A model generated the notes under the pieces. The model was not told the DNA's origin. It was given only the letters and a program-made list of their open reading frames with translations, and searched no databases. The position numbers and the translations under genes were made by a program. A stretch of DNA of 64,000 nt from Trinickia dinghuensis (lineage in GTDB: Bacteria > Pseudomonadota > Gammaproteobacteria > Burkholderiales > Burkholderiaceae), in the NCBI RefSeq assembly GCF_003367175.1, contig NZ_QRGA01000010.1:186001-250000 (forward strand). The letters run 5' to 3'. How positions within the stretch are numbered: the stretch's first letter is position 1; each line of letters begins with the position of its first letter. Of the stretch, positions 27,333 through 36,439 are shown piece after piece.

Positions 27333-27384
27333 TGATAGCCCATAGCTGTCAGTGCAGCTCTCGCAATCGCAACCCAATCGACAG

Positions 27385-27921
27385 CTATTTGGTAGAGAAC
27401 AAGCGGCTCGCCGCATAGCATCGGGAACTCGAATCCGTTTTCACTTCCGCAACCTTATCCTCCTCGAACAGCAGCTTCGCAAGCAGCACCCCTTGCGTCT
27501 GAGGCGATCGGGAAAAAATGACTTGCACGCCGTCGGCAATGCGGGACTCACCGGTCTCCCGCGCACGGTAGAGGGCATACACATAGCAACTGTCCTCGGC
27601 GGCTCCCTCCGGCAACGGCCCGAGCTCGCTCCTCGCCGGCAACGGCGCGTGAGTTCCGCCGAACTCCAGCAAGATGCCGTCGGGATCGATCGCGTTGCCG
27701 GCGCTGATCTCTATCGACACGGTGTCGTGCTCGCATACCGTTACGGCAAAGCTATCCGGTCCGCCTACGATCCCCGGCTCGAACAATGCCTTATTGATCG
27801 ATGCGAGCTTATGAAGCAAATAGTTTTGCTCCATCGCCATGTCATCGGCAGTCAGGTACATGCCGGGGCGATAGCGCACGCGCGCGAACTCATCGTGCGG
27901 TTGACATTCGTCATCACTCAT
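27385..27921 (-). CDS. eCIS fibre-adaptor protein sharing a module with the fibre
   Basis: The 178-residue protein, from ATG 27921 with GGGAG just upstream, starts MSDDECQPHDEFARVRYRPG. The RVRYRPGMYLTADDMAMEQN, PGIVGG and GNAIDPDG segments match the N-terminal module of the fibre at 22642, so the two probably use the same fold at the baseplate or fibre interface. The frame is open upstream without a stop into the shifted end of the tail-I gene, so a longer fused form is possible. No named family is recognised beyond this module. Confidence 0.65.
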   Translation of the reverse strand: MSDDECQPHDEFARVRYRPGMYLTADDMAMEQNYLLHKLASINKALFEPGIVGGPDSFAVTVCEHDTVSIEISAGNAIDPDGILLEFGGTHAPLPARSELGPLPEGAAEDSCYVYALYRARETGESRIADGVQVIFSRSPQTQGVLLAKLLFEEDKVAEVKTDSSSRCYAASRLFSTK

Positions 27922-28130
27922 ATGCACTCCCGGCGGATATTTCGGTGGTGGCGGTGGCCCATTACTTAATGAAACCCTTTCGGCCACAATGCGGTAATCG
28001 GTCAATGCCGGTTTGAATTCGTCCACGACGGAGCGCACTTCCCGTTCGAGCTGGGTCAACGTAGCTTGATCACCATCACCGAGCAGCCGCATCAGAAATT
28101 CGTCCGGCGTCACCTCTGTCGTGGGAAGCA
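27922..28130 (-). other. C-terminal piece of tail-I protein in +1 frame
   Basis: This stretch is open in the frame of the adaptor gene. It encodes VLPTTEVTPDEFLMRLLGDG and then LEREVRSVVDEFKPALTDYR, which reads as the expected C-terminus of the phage tail-I/TIGR02242-type protein whose N-terminal part lies in the other frame (28076-28927). Codon use is normal for the locus. Joining needs skipping one base around 28125-28150. It may reflect a one-base mutation, an assembly error, or recoding. Confidence 0.6.
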
Positions 28131-28927
28131 CGGGTGAGCAACGACACGACAAAATGCCAAGCCCGATAGCCCGTCGCCTCGTTTTCGCCGTTGTCCACGT
28201 CTTGGCAAACGATGTCCGCCAACCTAGCCCCTCCCCCCCCTGGCGGCGGCTCGTTCTCCAGCCGGAACGTACCCGTCTCCGAGTCTTCGATTCGTATCGG
28301 CAAAAAACCTTCGTTGTAGACGCGAAACCCCACTAGCCCAAGCCCGCCGTCCGGCGCTAAACCCGGCGGCGCATCCGGATCCACCCCAAACCAAGCGTTG
28401 AGCAGCCACTCCATGCCTTGCGCGGTGCCGCGCGCGCGAAACAGCGGAAGTGCCTGCGCAATCAGGAATCGCTTGCTGTCTATGGACCAGTTGTGGTCGA
28501 CATTCAATGCGATCGTGCCGGAAAACCAATTGAGAAACCCGTGCAGCCAAACTTTGATCGGTTGATCATCAACGGTGGTGATGTAGGACTTGAGCAGCGC
28601 CAACTTGGCTTCGTTATCCGTCCCCGGCTGCGCCTCGTCGCCGGTGGAAAGAAACGGGATGAAGGTCTGAGCGACGGAGGGATCGCCATCGAACAGGAAA
28701 TCGAGGCGCGGATGGAACAACGTACCGAATACGTGAGAGTCCAATAGCTCGCGGATACCCTTGCGCTCCAGCGAGTGCGCCGGCTCCGGGATACCCGAAA
28801 TAATCTTCTCGAATACATTCAGATAAGAGCCGACGAATGGCGGCTCGCCATCCTGCGATAACCCATAGATTGCAGGAAGATATTTCAGGTAGCTCGACAG
28901 CCGGTTGGGAGCACCACTCACGCTCAT
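28076..28927 (-). CDS. eCIS baseplate tail-I-like protein, C-terminus shifted
   Basis: The protein begins MSVSGAPNRLSSYLKYLPAI. It has the pattern of phage tail protein I / TIGR02242 baseplate components: FVGSYLNVFEKIISGIP, FLNWFSG, and RFLIAQALPLFRARGTAQGMEWLL. The start overlaps the stop of the preceding gene by ATGA. After HFVVSLL the frame runs into low-quality sequence (TRASHDRGDAGRISDAAAR) and stops, while the adjacent frame continues a sensible C-terminus. The product as written, 283 residues, is therefore probably truncated or recoded. In Afp-type systems this component links baseplate to fibres. Confidence 0.75.
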   Translation of the reverse strand: MSVSGAPNRLSSYLKYLPAIYGLSQDGEPPFVGSYLNVFEKIISGIPEPAHSLERKGIRELLDSHVFGTLFHPRLDFLFDGDPSVAQTFIPFLSTGDEAQPGTDNEAKLALLKSYITTVDDQPIKVWLHGFLNWFSGTIALNVDHNWSIDSKRFLIAQALPLFRARGTAQGMEWLLNAWFGVDPDAPPGLAPDGGLGLVGFRVYNEGFLPIRIEDSETGTFRLENEPPPGGGGARLADIVCQDVDNGENEATGYRAWHFVVSLLTRASHDRGDAGRISDAAAR

Positions 28928-30009
28928 CCCTCCATTTCGTTCGCGGTGACCTGCACTCTTACGACCGCGGGCTTGCCGCCGGGGCTGAACGGATGGCCAT
29001 TGATTCCCGTCGGGATAACGAGCCCCGGCCCGCGGCCCGGGCCCCGTTCACCGGTAACCGAGCTAGCATCGATGCGCACGTCCTCCACCGAATGAATTCC
29101 CTCGATTCCCGCAATCACCGACTGAATCAACTCTCTCGTCAGCGCACCCCTGTTCCTGGTTGCCTGCCGCGGAGGCGGCGCATAGGGCTGCACCCGGTCG
29201 ACGATCGCACTGGCGACTTTGTCCGCCACGACGTCCCGCCGTTGACGCGGCAGGCAACGCACCGTGCACTCCACTTGCAACTTGCAAAGGCTAGCGGCGC
29301 GGATCGATATTGGATTGCCGAGCATTTGGCGCGACCTGATGTATCGCGCGACCAATTCCACTACGCCGCTGGTTTCGCCTTTATCGGTCGCGACCTCGAC
29401 GTCGAGCGCGTAGCTCACCGTGCTGGGATCCGCACCGGCCTCTCGCACGTAACGAAGAAAAGACGTTGCCGGATCCCCTACAACCAAGCTCAGCTCGACG
29501 CCGACATCGTTGTGCGCAACATTCGCTTCCAGCACCACCGGCGAGCCGGGCATGGCGTCCCGCACGTACTGGTTAGCCTCGATTGCCAGCTGTTCAATAT
29601 CGGATTGGGTTAGCGCAAGGTAGGGGGCGGAACGAAACGCGTACACCGCTTGAGACAACGCTTCGACATTGAGCGACTGCCCTCGCTCCGCTTGTTGCAG
29701 AGTCTGTTGCAGGCCGGCATAGAGCGGATCGAGTCCTTTTGCCGCCAGCTCCGCGTAGGGACGTGCCTCGGTTCCATAGGCTAGCCCTAAAACGAGCCGC
29801 AACATGCTGCGATAAGCCTCGGCCGGAATGATGTTTGCCTGGTACGTCGTCGCCTCGCCGATCCACGCGAGCATCTCCAGCAGCGTGATACCGGGGTCTG
29901 AGGGGTTTTGCTCGGTCCATTGAGGCGCGGTGCGGGGAATCCGCCGCACGAGATCGTCGAGCAATTGCTTCGCGGAAAGCGCGTTAATATCGGGCAGTTC
30001 GAACGACAT
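28924..30009 (-). CDS. eCIS baseplate J-like protein 2
   Basis: This 361-residue protein starts MSFELPDINALSAKQLLDDL and contains PRTAPQWTEQNPSDPGITLL and LEMLAWIGEATTYQANIIP, the N-terminal pattern of baseplate wedge J-like proteins of contractile systems. The C-terminal region (LVIPTGINGHPFSPGG) is shorter than in the main J protein. ATG 30009 has GGAGG upstream and starts 2 bp after the stop of the larger J-like gene. It probably forms the baseplate wedge heterodimer with that protein. Confidence 0.8.
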   Translation of the reverse strand: MSFELPDINALSAKQLLDDLVRRIPRTAPQWTEQNPSDPGITLLEMLAWIGEATTYQANIIPAEAYRSMLRLVLGLAYGTEARPYAELAAKGLDPLYAGLQQTLQQAERGQSLNVEALSQAVYAFRSAPYLALTQSDIEQLAIEANQYVRDAMPGSPVVLEANVAHNDVGVELSLVVGDPATSFLRYVREAGADPSTVSYALDVEVATDKGETSGVVELVARYIRSRQMLGNPISIRAASLCKLQVECTVRCLPRQRRDVVADKVASAIVDRVQPYAPPPRQATRNRGALTRELIQSVIAGIEGIHSVEDVRIDASSVTGERGPGRGPGLVIPTGINGHPFSPGGKPAVVRVQVTANEMEG

Positions 30010-30011
30010 GG

Positions 30012-33000
30012 TCAGTATGCCTCCACCGCGATCTGGATCGCGCCCGCGCAAGGCACTTCGCACCGGCGAAGGATGACATCGTAGTCGCCCCCGCATAAAG
30101 CCAGCCTATCCACTGCGTTCACACCAGGTGTGCCGAGCAAGCACGCGAAGACATCGGCGCGCAGTACGGGTTTCCCGAAGATCCAGTGAGAACCGCCGGG
30201 AGGCCCTCCGTTGACGGGATGCAGAAAGGCGGTCAGTGTCCCGTCGATCGTTTGCCTTAGTGCCGGCCAACTGTCTCGCGGCTCGGCGGTCTTGAGGACC
30301 GCCGCCACGTCGATGGTTTTGAAGCGAGCCGAACTGACGGTGATCCGCGATTGAAGCGGTATCGGGCTACGCTGTTGGACGTACGCCAACACCTCGTCGA
30401 GCACCGCCGGAGCCGTCAATGCCCGAGCTTCATCCGACTGCGCCAAGACAAACAACGCCACATGGCGCCAAGGTGCCGCCTTGTCGGTTTCCAGATGCTC
30501 GATCGCAACGGCCTGGGCCACCCGGGAACTCGCTTGCTCGGCAAGCGCCTTCACATCTTCGAGCGTGACCACGCGGTCGTTTGCCCTCACGCGCTCCGGC
30601 GCATCTTGGACCAAATCGGAAAGGCTCTCTCCATCCACGCCGCCGCGTGCCGCAACCGGATTGCTGACTTTCGCGATGCCCGGAATGCCCGCGCCGAATA
30701 TGCCCAGCGCGTTCGCCGCGACGTTACCCGACTTGCCTGCGGTCGTGCAGTAGCTCTCGACAATGATATTGTGCGTGCCCAGCGGAGGAATCCTGCCACG
30801 CACGCCGTCGCCGAACACCACCGTTCCGCTTCTAGGCTCGATGGCATAGACGCGCGCACTAGCATCTTGATCGACGAAGCTGTCGACCAACGTCCATGCG
30901 AACTTCTCGGTCTCCGGCTGAGTGGCGAGTTCGGGGCTGAGCGTGCCGTCGAGCGCTACCGGCTCCTCAACGACGAGTTCGATATCCGGCTGCGCCCCGA
31001 CGTTGCGCGCTGATAGCGCCTCTCCTTGCTGGACCTCATGGACGCCTGCGAACGGCAACGAAAACGTCTGATTAGGCAGTCCGTTGCTCGAACCGATGAT
31101 CACCTCGGTGTACGTCGTCACGTTCTTCGCGCCCGTCGTATTGAGGTAAATACCCTTCATAAGCACCGGCGGGGCAACGGCGCCCGCGACTCGCAACCAA
31201 CAAGCACGCTGCGAGAAGCAAATCGCTTCCTGCATGGTATCCGGCACGATAAATCGCACGGTTGCGCTGCGGCCCAGCCCTGCGCTCCGATCCATCACGT
31301 CAAGCGGGCGCCACTGCTTGGTCTCCGAATCGAGCCACTCCCATGAAAGCGCAGGTCCACTCTCCGCGGCCTCGTTGTGGATATGAAAGTAGAGCGTGAT
31401 CTCCTCACCGGCCCACCGAAGCGTGGCGTCGTTGCGCCGCAACCCCAAATAAAGGAGATTCGGCGTATTCGGCAACGGCAGGTACGGGTACGGTCTGTCC
31501 TTCAAGGACGACATGTTCTCGAGCTGGAAGGCGTTGTGCCGCCATAACCACTTAGGCCGGGCAGTCACGGTATAGTCGATTTTGAGCGACTCGACGAACG
31601 GCCCTTTTCTCGCCGTGTTGCTCTGATACCGCGATAGAAAAGTCGCTTTCGTGCTTTTGACGATGTAGGCGACCACGGGCGATTTATAGCTGTCTGGCAA
31701 GATTTCGCTAGGAATCTCATCGATGGCAGGAGCCAACGGCTGGAAATCGAACCCGTTGGCCCCATCGAACGCTTTCAATACGGCACGGATCCAATACCCG
31801 GAAGTTCCCGCAATCGTCTGACGGCCCATCGTGGGGCAAGTGAAGCTAACTTCTCCCGACTTCGTCAAATTCTCCGTGCCGTCCTTCAAGCGGTAAGGGC
31901 CGCTCCCGTTGGCTTCGCCCATCGAAACCCACGCGCGGTCGGCGTCGTTCCAGAACTGCCAGTCGACTCGCGCATCTGCATCGTTTGCGAGGCCGCTGAA
32001 AACAAAGCGGAGATGAATCTCCCCGCCCCCATAAGCAAAGGCCTTATCGCTGCGCACATAGAATGCGTCTTCGACGGCCGGGTTCTTGCCGAAGGGGTAC
32101 GCTCCCTTCGTGAGATCAAGCAGCGAGTTGTTCGCCGCGGCCTGCTGGGGCAATGCGCCAGCGGCCGAGACCGTGCAAAGGATCTCTCGTAACTTCGGCA
32201 GCACGTCCGCATCGGACGGAAAACGGACGTGGGCAGCGGGTCGGACGACCCGCCAGTAGCTAGGCTCGAGTGCGCCGGCATCGGACTCGATTTCCAAGTC
32301 CGCGGCACCGTAACCCGCTTTCGCGACCAGTTCCGCATTCAACTGCGCGACCGACACTGCCTTTTCCGCTTGCGAGAAGGGCTTCTCAAATATGACGGAG
32401 AAGCTGCGGCCGTCGTCGCTCGCCTTAGGATGATGATGGTGTACTTCGGTCAGCGTGCCATCGCACCACTGCTCAAAGTAACAGGGAAAGAGGTGCGAAC
32501 CCGTCAGCGTCAATTCGACCTTCGTCACGGCGGGATCGTACGCGATCAGCACCGAGTCTCCGATCAGCAACCAGTGCCCCAAAGGATGTCGATTGCGCGG
32601 GCGGTGATCGTCCGAAGCGCCGAAAAAGGCAGACACATAATCGCCGCGTTGCCACGCCGCGACACCGTCGGCATAAAGATCCAGCGCGGGCGACACGCAA
32701 AGCGCCGCGGATAGGCTCGCGGGAACGACATTCAAATCATCGTATGTCGCGAATCGAACCGATTGCGTGGCGACATCGAGAACCGCTGTCCCGGCAGGCA
32801 CCATGACCGGCGGCTGCCCCGCCGACAACGAAAATTGAAGCGGGGCGAAGGCGGGCAACGCCGTGCGTATGTTCGCGTTGAGAAAGCGATAAAACGCCAA
32901 TTGCCAATGCACGGGCAACGCGTTCTCGATGTCGGCGAGGTAGCCGGCCAGGCAAGAGAAGATCCTGAACAACGCGAGTCCTGGGTCCGCGGCGATGGCA

Positions 33001-33140
33001 TCCGCGGACGGCTGCGGCGAGACGCCCCCGGACGGCCACTCATCTGGCAGATTCCACTGAGGGCAATAGATTTTGGCGAGCCTGATCGTCTCGTCGAAAA
33101 ACTCTGGCCTAGTGCGCGAGTCCAGCTGGACCGAGTTCAT
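30012..33140 (-). CDS. eCIS baseplate J-like wedge protein 1 (Afp11-like)
   Basis: The protein has about 1042 residues. The N-terminal part carries DPGLALFRIFSCLAGYLADI. A long beta-rich middle follows, and the C-terminal third has the baseplate J motifs: FGDGVRGRIPPLGTHNIIVE, GNVAANAL, RANDRVVTLEDVKALA. This is the largest structural protein of the cluster and matches Afp11/T4 gp6-type wedges. ATG 33140 has GAGG at 6 nt; GTG 33152 and ATG 33146 are in-frame alternatives. The upstream gp25 stop lies within this start region, so translation is coupled. Confidence 0.87.
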   Translation of the reverse strand: MNSVQLDSRTRPEFFDETIRLAKIYCPQWNLPDEWPSGGVSPQPSADAIAADPGLALFRIFSCLAGYLADIENALPVHWQLAFYRFLNANIRTALPAFAPLQFSLSAGQPPVMVPAGTAVLDVATQSVRFATYDDLNVVPASLSAALCVSPALDLYADGVAAWQRGDYVSAFFGASDDHRPRNRHPLGHWLLIGDSVLIAYDPAVTKVELTLTGSHLFPCYFEQWCDGTLTEVHHHHPKASDDGRSFSVIFEKPFSQAEKAVSVAQLNAELVAKAGYGAADLEIESDAGALEPSYWRVVRPAAHVRFPSDADVLPKLREILCTVSAAGALPQQAAANNSLLDLTKGAYPFGKNPAVEDAFYVRSDKAFAYGGGEIHLRFVFSGLANDADARVDWQFWNDADRAWVSMGEANGSGPYRLKDGTENLTKSGEVSFTCPTMGRQTIAGTSGYWIRAVLKAFDGANGFDFQPLAPAIDEIPSEILPDSYKSPVVAYIVKSTKATFLSRYQSNTARKGPFVESLKIDYTVTARPKWLWRHNAFQLENMSSLKDRPYPYLPLPNTPNLLYLGLRRNDATLRWAGEEITLYFHIHNEAAESGPALSWEWLDSETKQWRPLDVMDRSAGLGRSATVRFIVPDTMQEAICFSQRACWLRVAGAVAPPVLMKGIYLNTTGAKNVTTYTEVIIGSSNGLPNQTFSLPFAGVHEVQQGEALSARNVGAQPDIELVVEEPVALDGTLSPELATQPETEKFAWTLVDSFVDQDASARVYAIEPRSGTVVFGDGVRGRIPPLGTHNIIVESYCTTAGKSGNVAANALGIFGAGIPGIAKVSNPVAARGGVDGESLSDLVQDAPERVRANDRVVTLEDVKALAEQASSRVAQAVAIEHLETDKAAPWRHVALFVLAQSDEARALTAPAVLDEVLAYVQQRSPIPLQSRITVSSARFKTIDVAAVLKTAEPRDSWPALRQTIDGTLTAFLHPVNGGPPGGSHWIFGKPVLRADVFACLLGTPGVNAVDRLALCGGDYDVILRRCEVPCAGAIQIAVEAY

Positions 33141-33148
33141 CGGCATCC

Positions 33149-33565
33149 TCACCTGGAGGTGAAAGGCGTGAACGGAAACACGATGTTGTCCGGCCGATTG
33201 GTCGATGTCACCGTATAGTCGATCGACACCTGCATTCCGCCTCCGTTCGCCCCGTCATACGTCACCGCCACCTGATCGATATCGATGCGCGGCTCCAGTT
33301 CTGCCAGCGACTGCCGTACATAGCGCTCGGCCAGCGCCCGCGTTGCCGCGTTCCTTTCGGCAAACACCAGCTCTTGCAGGCGGCAGCCGAAGGTGGGATT
33401 CATCACGCGCTCGCCAGGAGCGGTGGCGAGTATGATCCAGACCGCCTGGCGGATATCCTCCTGCTCGTTGGCCCACTCCAGCGTCGAACGGCTACGCTGA
33501 TAGTCCTTCACAACCTTGAGCGGAAATGAAAATCCGCGCCCGAGAAAGTCGTTGTTGATCAGCAT
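33149..33565 (-). CDS. eCIS gp25/GpW baseplate protein (Afp9-like)
   Basis: The 138-residue protein starts MLINNDFLGRGFSFPLKVV and contains IRQAVWIILATAPGERVMNP and FGCRLQELVF, the signature of the gp25/lysozyme-like baseplate family that nucleates sheath assembly next to the wedge. The start has AGAGGAA. Length and position, directly before the J-like gene, match the family. Confidence 0.93.
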   Translation of the reverse strand: MLINNDFLGRGFSFPLKVVKDYQRSRSTLEWANEQEDIRQAVWIILATAPGERVMNPTFGCRLQELVFAERNAATRALAERYVRQSLAELEPRIDIDQVAVTYDGANGGGMQVSIDYTVTSTNRPDNIVFPFTPFTSR

Positions 33566-33613
33566 CGTTCCTCTCCCGACAAGGGGCTTTCGATTCGCGC
33601 GCCGGCGCGCGCC

Positions 33614-34003
33614 TCACTTAACTTCGGTGTGCGAAGTACCGGGCATGTCGATCGAAACGACGCCCAGCCACGCGCACCGGCACACGCTGCCTTCAATCAG
33701 CGCCGGCTGACCGTTGATGCGCACGCGCGGCTCGCCGGGCTCCCATGGGCCGATCACCGCGGGCACGCACGGCTGCGGGGTCAGCGCGCCGTCCGCCGCA
33801 GCCGTGGCGGACGCGACCTCGGGGTTCGCCAGTGACGAGCACTCGCCGAAGGGCAGAATGTTTTCGAGCGGAACGCAATCCATGACGGTGGCCGTCAATC
33901 GGCCCTCGGCCGCCAATCTGACTTGCGGCACCACCGTCAACTCCGATGGTTCCGAACCGAACGAGCAAACGATGCTCGCCTCGGTGGTCACTTGCAGAGG
34001 CAT
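33614..34003 (-). CDS. PAAR-like spike tip protein (DUF4280-like, Afp10-like)
   Basis: This 129-residue protein has the DUF4280/PAAR-like pattern: CSFGSEPSELTVVP near the N-terminus, PFGECSSLANPEVAS in the middle, PCVPAVIGPWEPGE, and a final GSVCRCAWLGVVSI. The scattered Cys residues probably bind a metal ion at the tip. Such proteins sharpen the spike and may carry effectors. It lies between spike and gp25 genes as in other eCIS. Confidence 0.87.
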   Translation of the reverse strand: MPLQVTTEASIVCSFGSEPSELTVVPQVRLAAEGRLTATVMDCVPLENILPFGECSSLANPEVASATAAADGALTPQPCVPAVIGPWEPGEPRVRINGQPALIEGSVCRCAWLGVVSIDMPGTSHTEVK

Positions 34004-34018
34004 CTCACGCTCCCGAGG

Positions 34019-34663
34019 TCAAACTGATTCATATGACAGCTCCGGTGCGCTCAGCGTGATGCGGGTGTCCGCCTTGAGAGAGATGTTGGCGCCGGTAAAC
34101 TTCAGCCCGCCGGGTGCGTCGATGGATAAGCTTCCTTCGCGAGTGACGGCGACGCTCGCCTTACCGTCCTTGACGTTGATCGAAACGCCTCCACTGCACG
34201 CTATTTCGACCGTGCCGTCGGAGGTGTTGATCCTGAATAGATTGTCCTTGTCATCGCGTATCTCGATCTTCCCATTTTCCGAATCGTCGATCTCGATCTG
34301 CTTTCCTTGCTTGGTCCTGATTACGCGCACATTCGCGCGGCTTTCCCTCTCGACGGGCGGCGTCTTCTCACCGTCCCACAAAAAGCCGACGACGTACGCG
34401 CGCGCCGGATTGCTGCCGGAATAGGCGACTAACGCACGCGCGCCCCTCTCCGGCAGAAAGAACATGCCGTACCCTTCCCCTGCGAACGGACTCACGAATT
34501 GAAGCCAATCGGACTGTATGCGTTTTCCCTCTCCGTCCAGCTTGAGCAGATATTCGACTTTGATGCGGCCCAAGCCATCCTGGTCGTCCGTATCGATCAC
34601 AGTCGCGAGCGCCATGCCGTATTCGTCGCCGCTCGGTTTCCAGATCTGATGAAGTTGTTTCAT
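34019..34663 (-). CDS. eCIS spike protein (gp5/gpV, phage_base_V type)
   Basis: The protein has 214 residues. An N-terminal OB-fold (MALATVIDTDDQDGLGRIKV, WLQFVSPFAGEGYGMFFLPE) is followed by a region of short alternating repeats (GKIEIRDDKDNLFRINTSDG, then VSINVKDGKASVAV), which form the trimeric beta-helix needle. The start overlaps the hub gene stop by ATGA. In Afp8 the hub and spike are one chain; here they are separate, as in phage P2 (D and V). Confidence 0.9.
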   Translation of the reverse strand: MKQLHQIWKPSGDEYGMALATVIDTDDQDGLGRIKVEYLLKLDGEGKRIQSDWLQFVSPFAGEGYGMFFLPERGARALVAYSGSNPARAYVVGFLWDGEKTPPVERESRANVRVIRTKQGKQIEIDDSENGKIEIRDDKDNLFRINTSDGTVEIACSGGVSINVKDGKASVAVTREGSLSIDAPGGLKFTGANISLKADTRITLSAPELSYESV

Positions 34664-35715
34664 ATGCCGTTTCTCCGTACTTCCAATTCGGTTTGGTAAG
34701 CCCCCTGCTCATAGAGGTGCGTGCTCTTGGAAATGTAGTAGAGACCATCGAAATCGCCCCCCAGCCCGAGCAGTTCGACGTTGGTGCCGGCAGTCAACGT
34801 CTCGTCTCCCCGGAAAAGGCCGACCGTTCCAGTGATGAACGCACTGGTGCCGCGTGCATATTGCGCCTCGGCGTAGTCTTGGGCGGCATCCCGATCCGTG
34901 ATGTCCGGCCGGGAAAACCCGATTGGCGATTGAGGCAGCACACTCCCGGCAGCGGCGTAGCCTGTTGTGCTCCCGGCGATCCTTTGCTGCCCCGCCGAGC
35001 CATTCGCGCGGCCCTCGAATTTCTCTCCCGAGCGCAGGTCGTAACCGGTTACGGTGACGCTCGAACCGCGTCTCGGCACGGACAGCTTGAGACTGACCCG
35101 ATCGAAGTCCTTGTAGTATTGAAGCGCCTTGATCTCGCCCAACCCCTGGGCCGATGGGCGAAAGACCAGTGTCGTGTCCTGCATCAGCATTTCGTAGTCG
35201 CACTCGGCACAGCGCCGGATGAGAAAGTCGTAATCGGACTCGTCGTTCTGCAACACGTAGGGAAGTGGCTTGCCGGGGCGGCCTTGCATACGCACGTTCG
35301 ACAGGCCCGCGGTGCGTGCGACCTCCCTCATGATGCTCAAGTCCGAGTATTCGACGAAGGTTCGCGTATGCGCGCCGAACCGCAGCCTTTCCATACGATC
35401 GAAACCCGCTACGGTAATTTTCGATCTCTGGCCGGGATCGGCATTGACTTGCGGCCAAAGCAGGGTGACGTCTCCTGTCACCATCGGTTTCACTGAGCCG
35501 CGGCCAAGTGCAATGCTGATCTCATCGCCGGGCCTCATGTTCTCGAGTTGCATGGCGGACCACGGATTGCGAATCGACTGCACAGGCACGACGAATTCGA
35601 ACATGGTCGGCGTCGACACTTCGTGCGTGACACGGATGGACTCGACGTCCAAGCCGATGGCCTTATGATTGCGGACCAAGCTGTACGCAGCGCCTTTCAA
35701 CGACGGCTCACTCAT
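34660..35715 (-). CDS. eCIS hub protein (gpD/gp27-like)
   Basis: The 351-residue protein has the late-control D/hub pattern: VTHEVSTPTMFEFVVPV, the MRPGDEISIALGRG turn, VLQNDESDYDFLIRRCAECD (the typical ESDWDFL-like motif), and FDRVSLKLSVPRRGSSVTV. It forms the trimeric hub on which the spike sits and to which the tube is joined. The start overlaps the LysM gene end by 8 bp. Length is normal. Confidence 0.9.
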   Translation of the reverse strand: MSEPSLKGAAYSLVRNHKAIGLDVESIRVTHEVSTPTMFEFVVPVQSIRNPWSAMQLENMRPGDEISIALGRGSVKPMVTGDVTLLWPQVNADPGQRSKITVAGFDRMERLRFGAHTRTFVEYSDLSIMREVARTAGLSNVRMQGRPGKPLPYVLQNDESDYDFLIRRCAECDYEMLMQDTTLVFRPSAQGLGEIKALQYYKDFDRVSLKLSVPRRGSSVTVTGYDLRSGEKFEGRANGSAGQQRIAGSTTGYAAAGSVLPQSPIGFSRPDITDRDAAQDYAEAQYARGTSAFITGTVGLFRGDETLTAGTNVELLGLGGDFDGLYYISKSTHLYEQGAYQTELEVRRNGI

Positions 35716-36439
35716 AGGTCTCCCCGGGTTTGGGCTCGAACGTTTCGTTGTGAATGTCCGGAATAGCGAGCACCTGGCCGATGAGTGCCGGCGCGGGAAA
35801 CGCGAGAACGTCGCGGATGTTGTTTGCTTGGGCGATCATTGGCCAGAGCGTGCTGTCGCCGTAGGCTTGCTGAGCGATCAAATAGAGTCTGTCGCCTTCC
35901 GCCACGGTCCAAAGTTGCCGACAGTTCGGAAGGCCCTGGTTCCTGTCCCGCTCGAGTTCCGTCGGCTCCGCCTTGAAGATCACTTCGACGGTGGCCCGCA
36001 CGGGGCGGCCGTCTGGGAGGAACATCGTGTAGGTCACATCGACCTTGGTGACAATGCCCGTGAAGAGCGGGGAGCCCCACACTAAGTGAACCAGCGGCGG
36101 CATCTTTCTGTGCCCTGGACCCTCCGTGAATTTCGTTAGTTTGACGATCCGGTCGGTCTTGTTACGAACGTCCGTTTGAGCTTCGAACGTGTCGAAAAAC
36201 AACTGCACGACAACATCCTCGAAGTCGACCCGGTCGGCTTGGGTCGTTTGTCCACATTCTTTCAACGACACCGCATGCGCGAACTTCAGCGTCGTCGGGT
36301 TGTACATCACTTCGATTCGTTCTTGCGTCTCGTCCACGACGATGCACGCCTTCTGGACAGGTCCCGGCTGATTTGGCAGGAGCCAATCTTTCGTCTGGGA
36401 GTAGTGATTCCTTGCGGCATCTTTCAACGAATCCCACAT
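35708..36439 (-). CDS. LysM-containing tube-baseplate adaptor (Afp7-like)
   Basis: In this 243-residue protein the N-terminal two thirds (KACIVVDETQERIEVMYNPT, VQLFFDTFEAQTDVRN, GSPLFTGIVTKVDVTY) match the CIS tube/gp53-like adaptor family. The end is a LysM domain (WTVAEGDRLYLIAQQAYGDS, GQVLAIPD). It connects tube and hub. The ATG overlaps the previous stop (TAATG) with GGAGGTGA upstream, so the gene is translationally coupled to the Arg-rich protein. Confidence 0.9.
   Translation of the reverse strand: MWDSLKDAARNHYSQTKDWLLPNQPGPVQKACIVVDETQERIEVMYNPTTLKFAHAVSLKECGQTTQADRVDFEDVVVQLFFDTFEAQTDVRNKTDRIVKLTKFTEGPGHRKMPPLVHLVWGSPLFTGIVTKVDVTYTMFLPDGRPVRATVEVIFKAEPTELERDRNQGLPNCRQLWTVAEGDRLYLIAQQAYGDSTLWPMIAQANNIRDVLAFPAPALIGQVLAIPDIHNETFEPKPGETYE

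Noticed and set aside
27385-28152. Single 255-residue gene starting at a TTG at 28152
   Set aside because: The first 77 codons read as the end of the tail-I protein, and a better start with SD exists at 27921.
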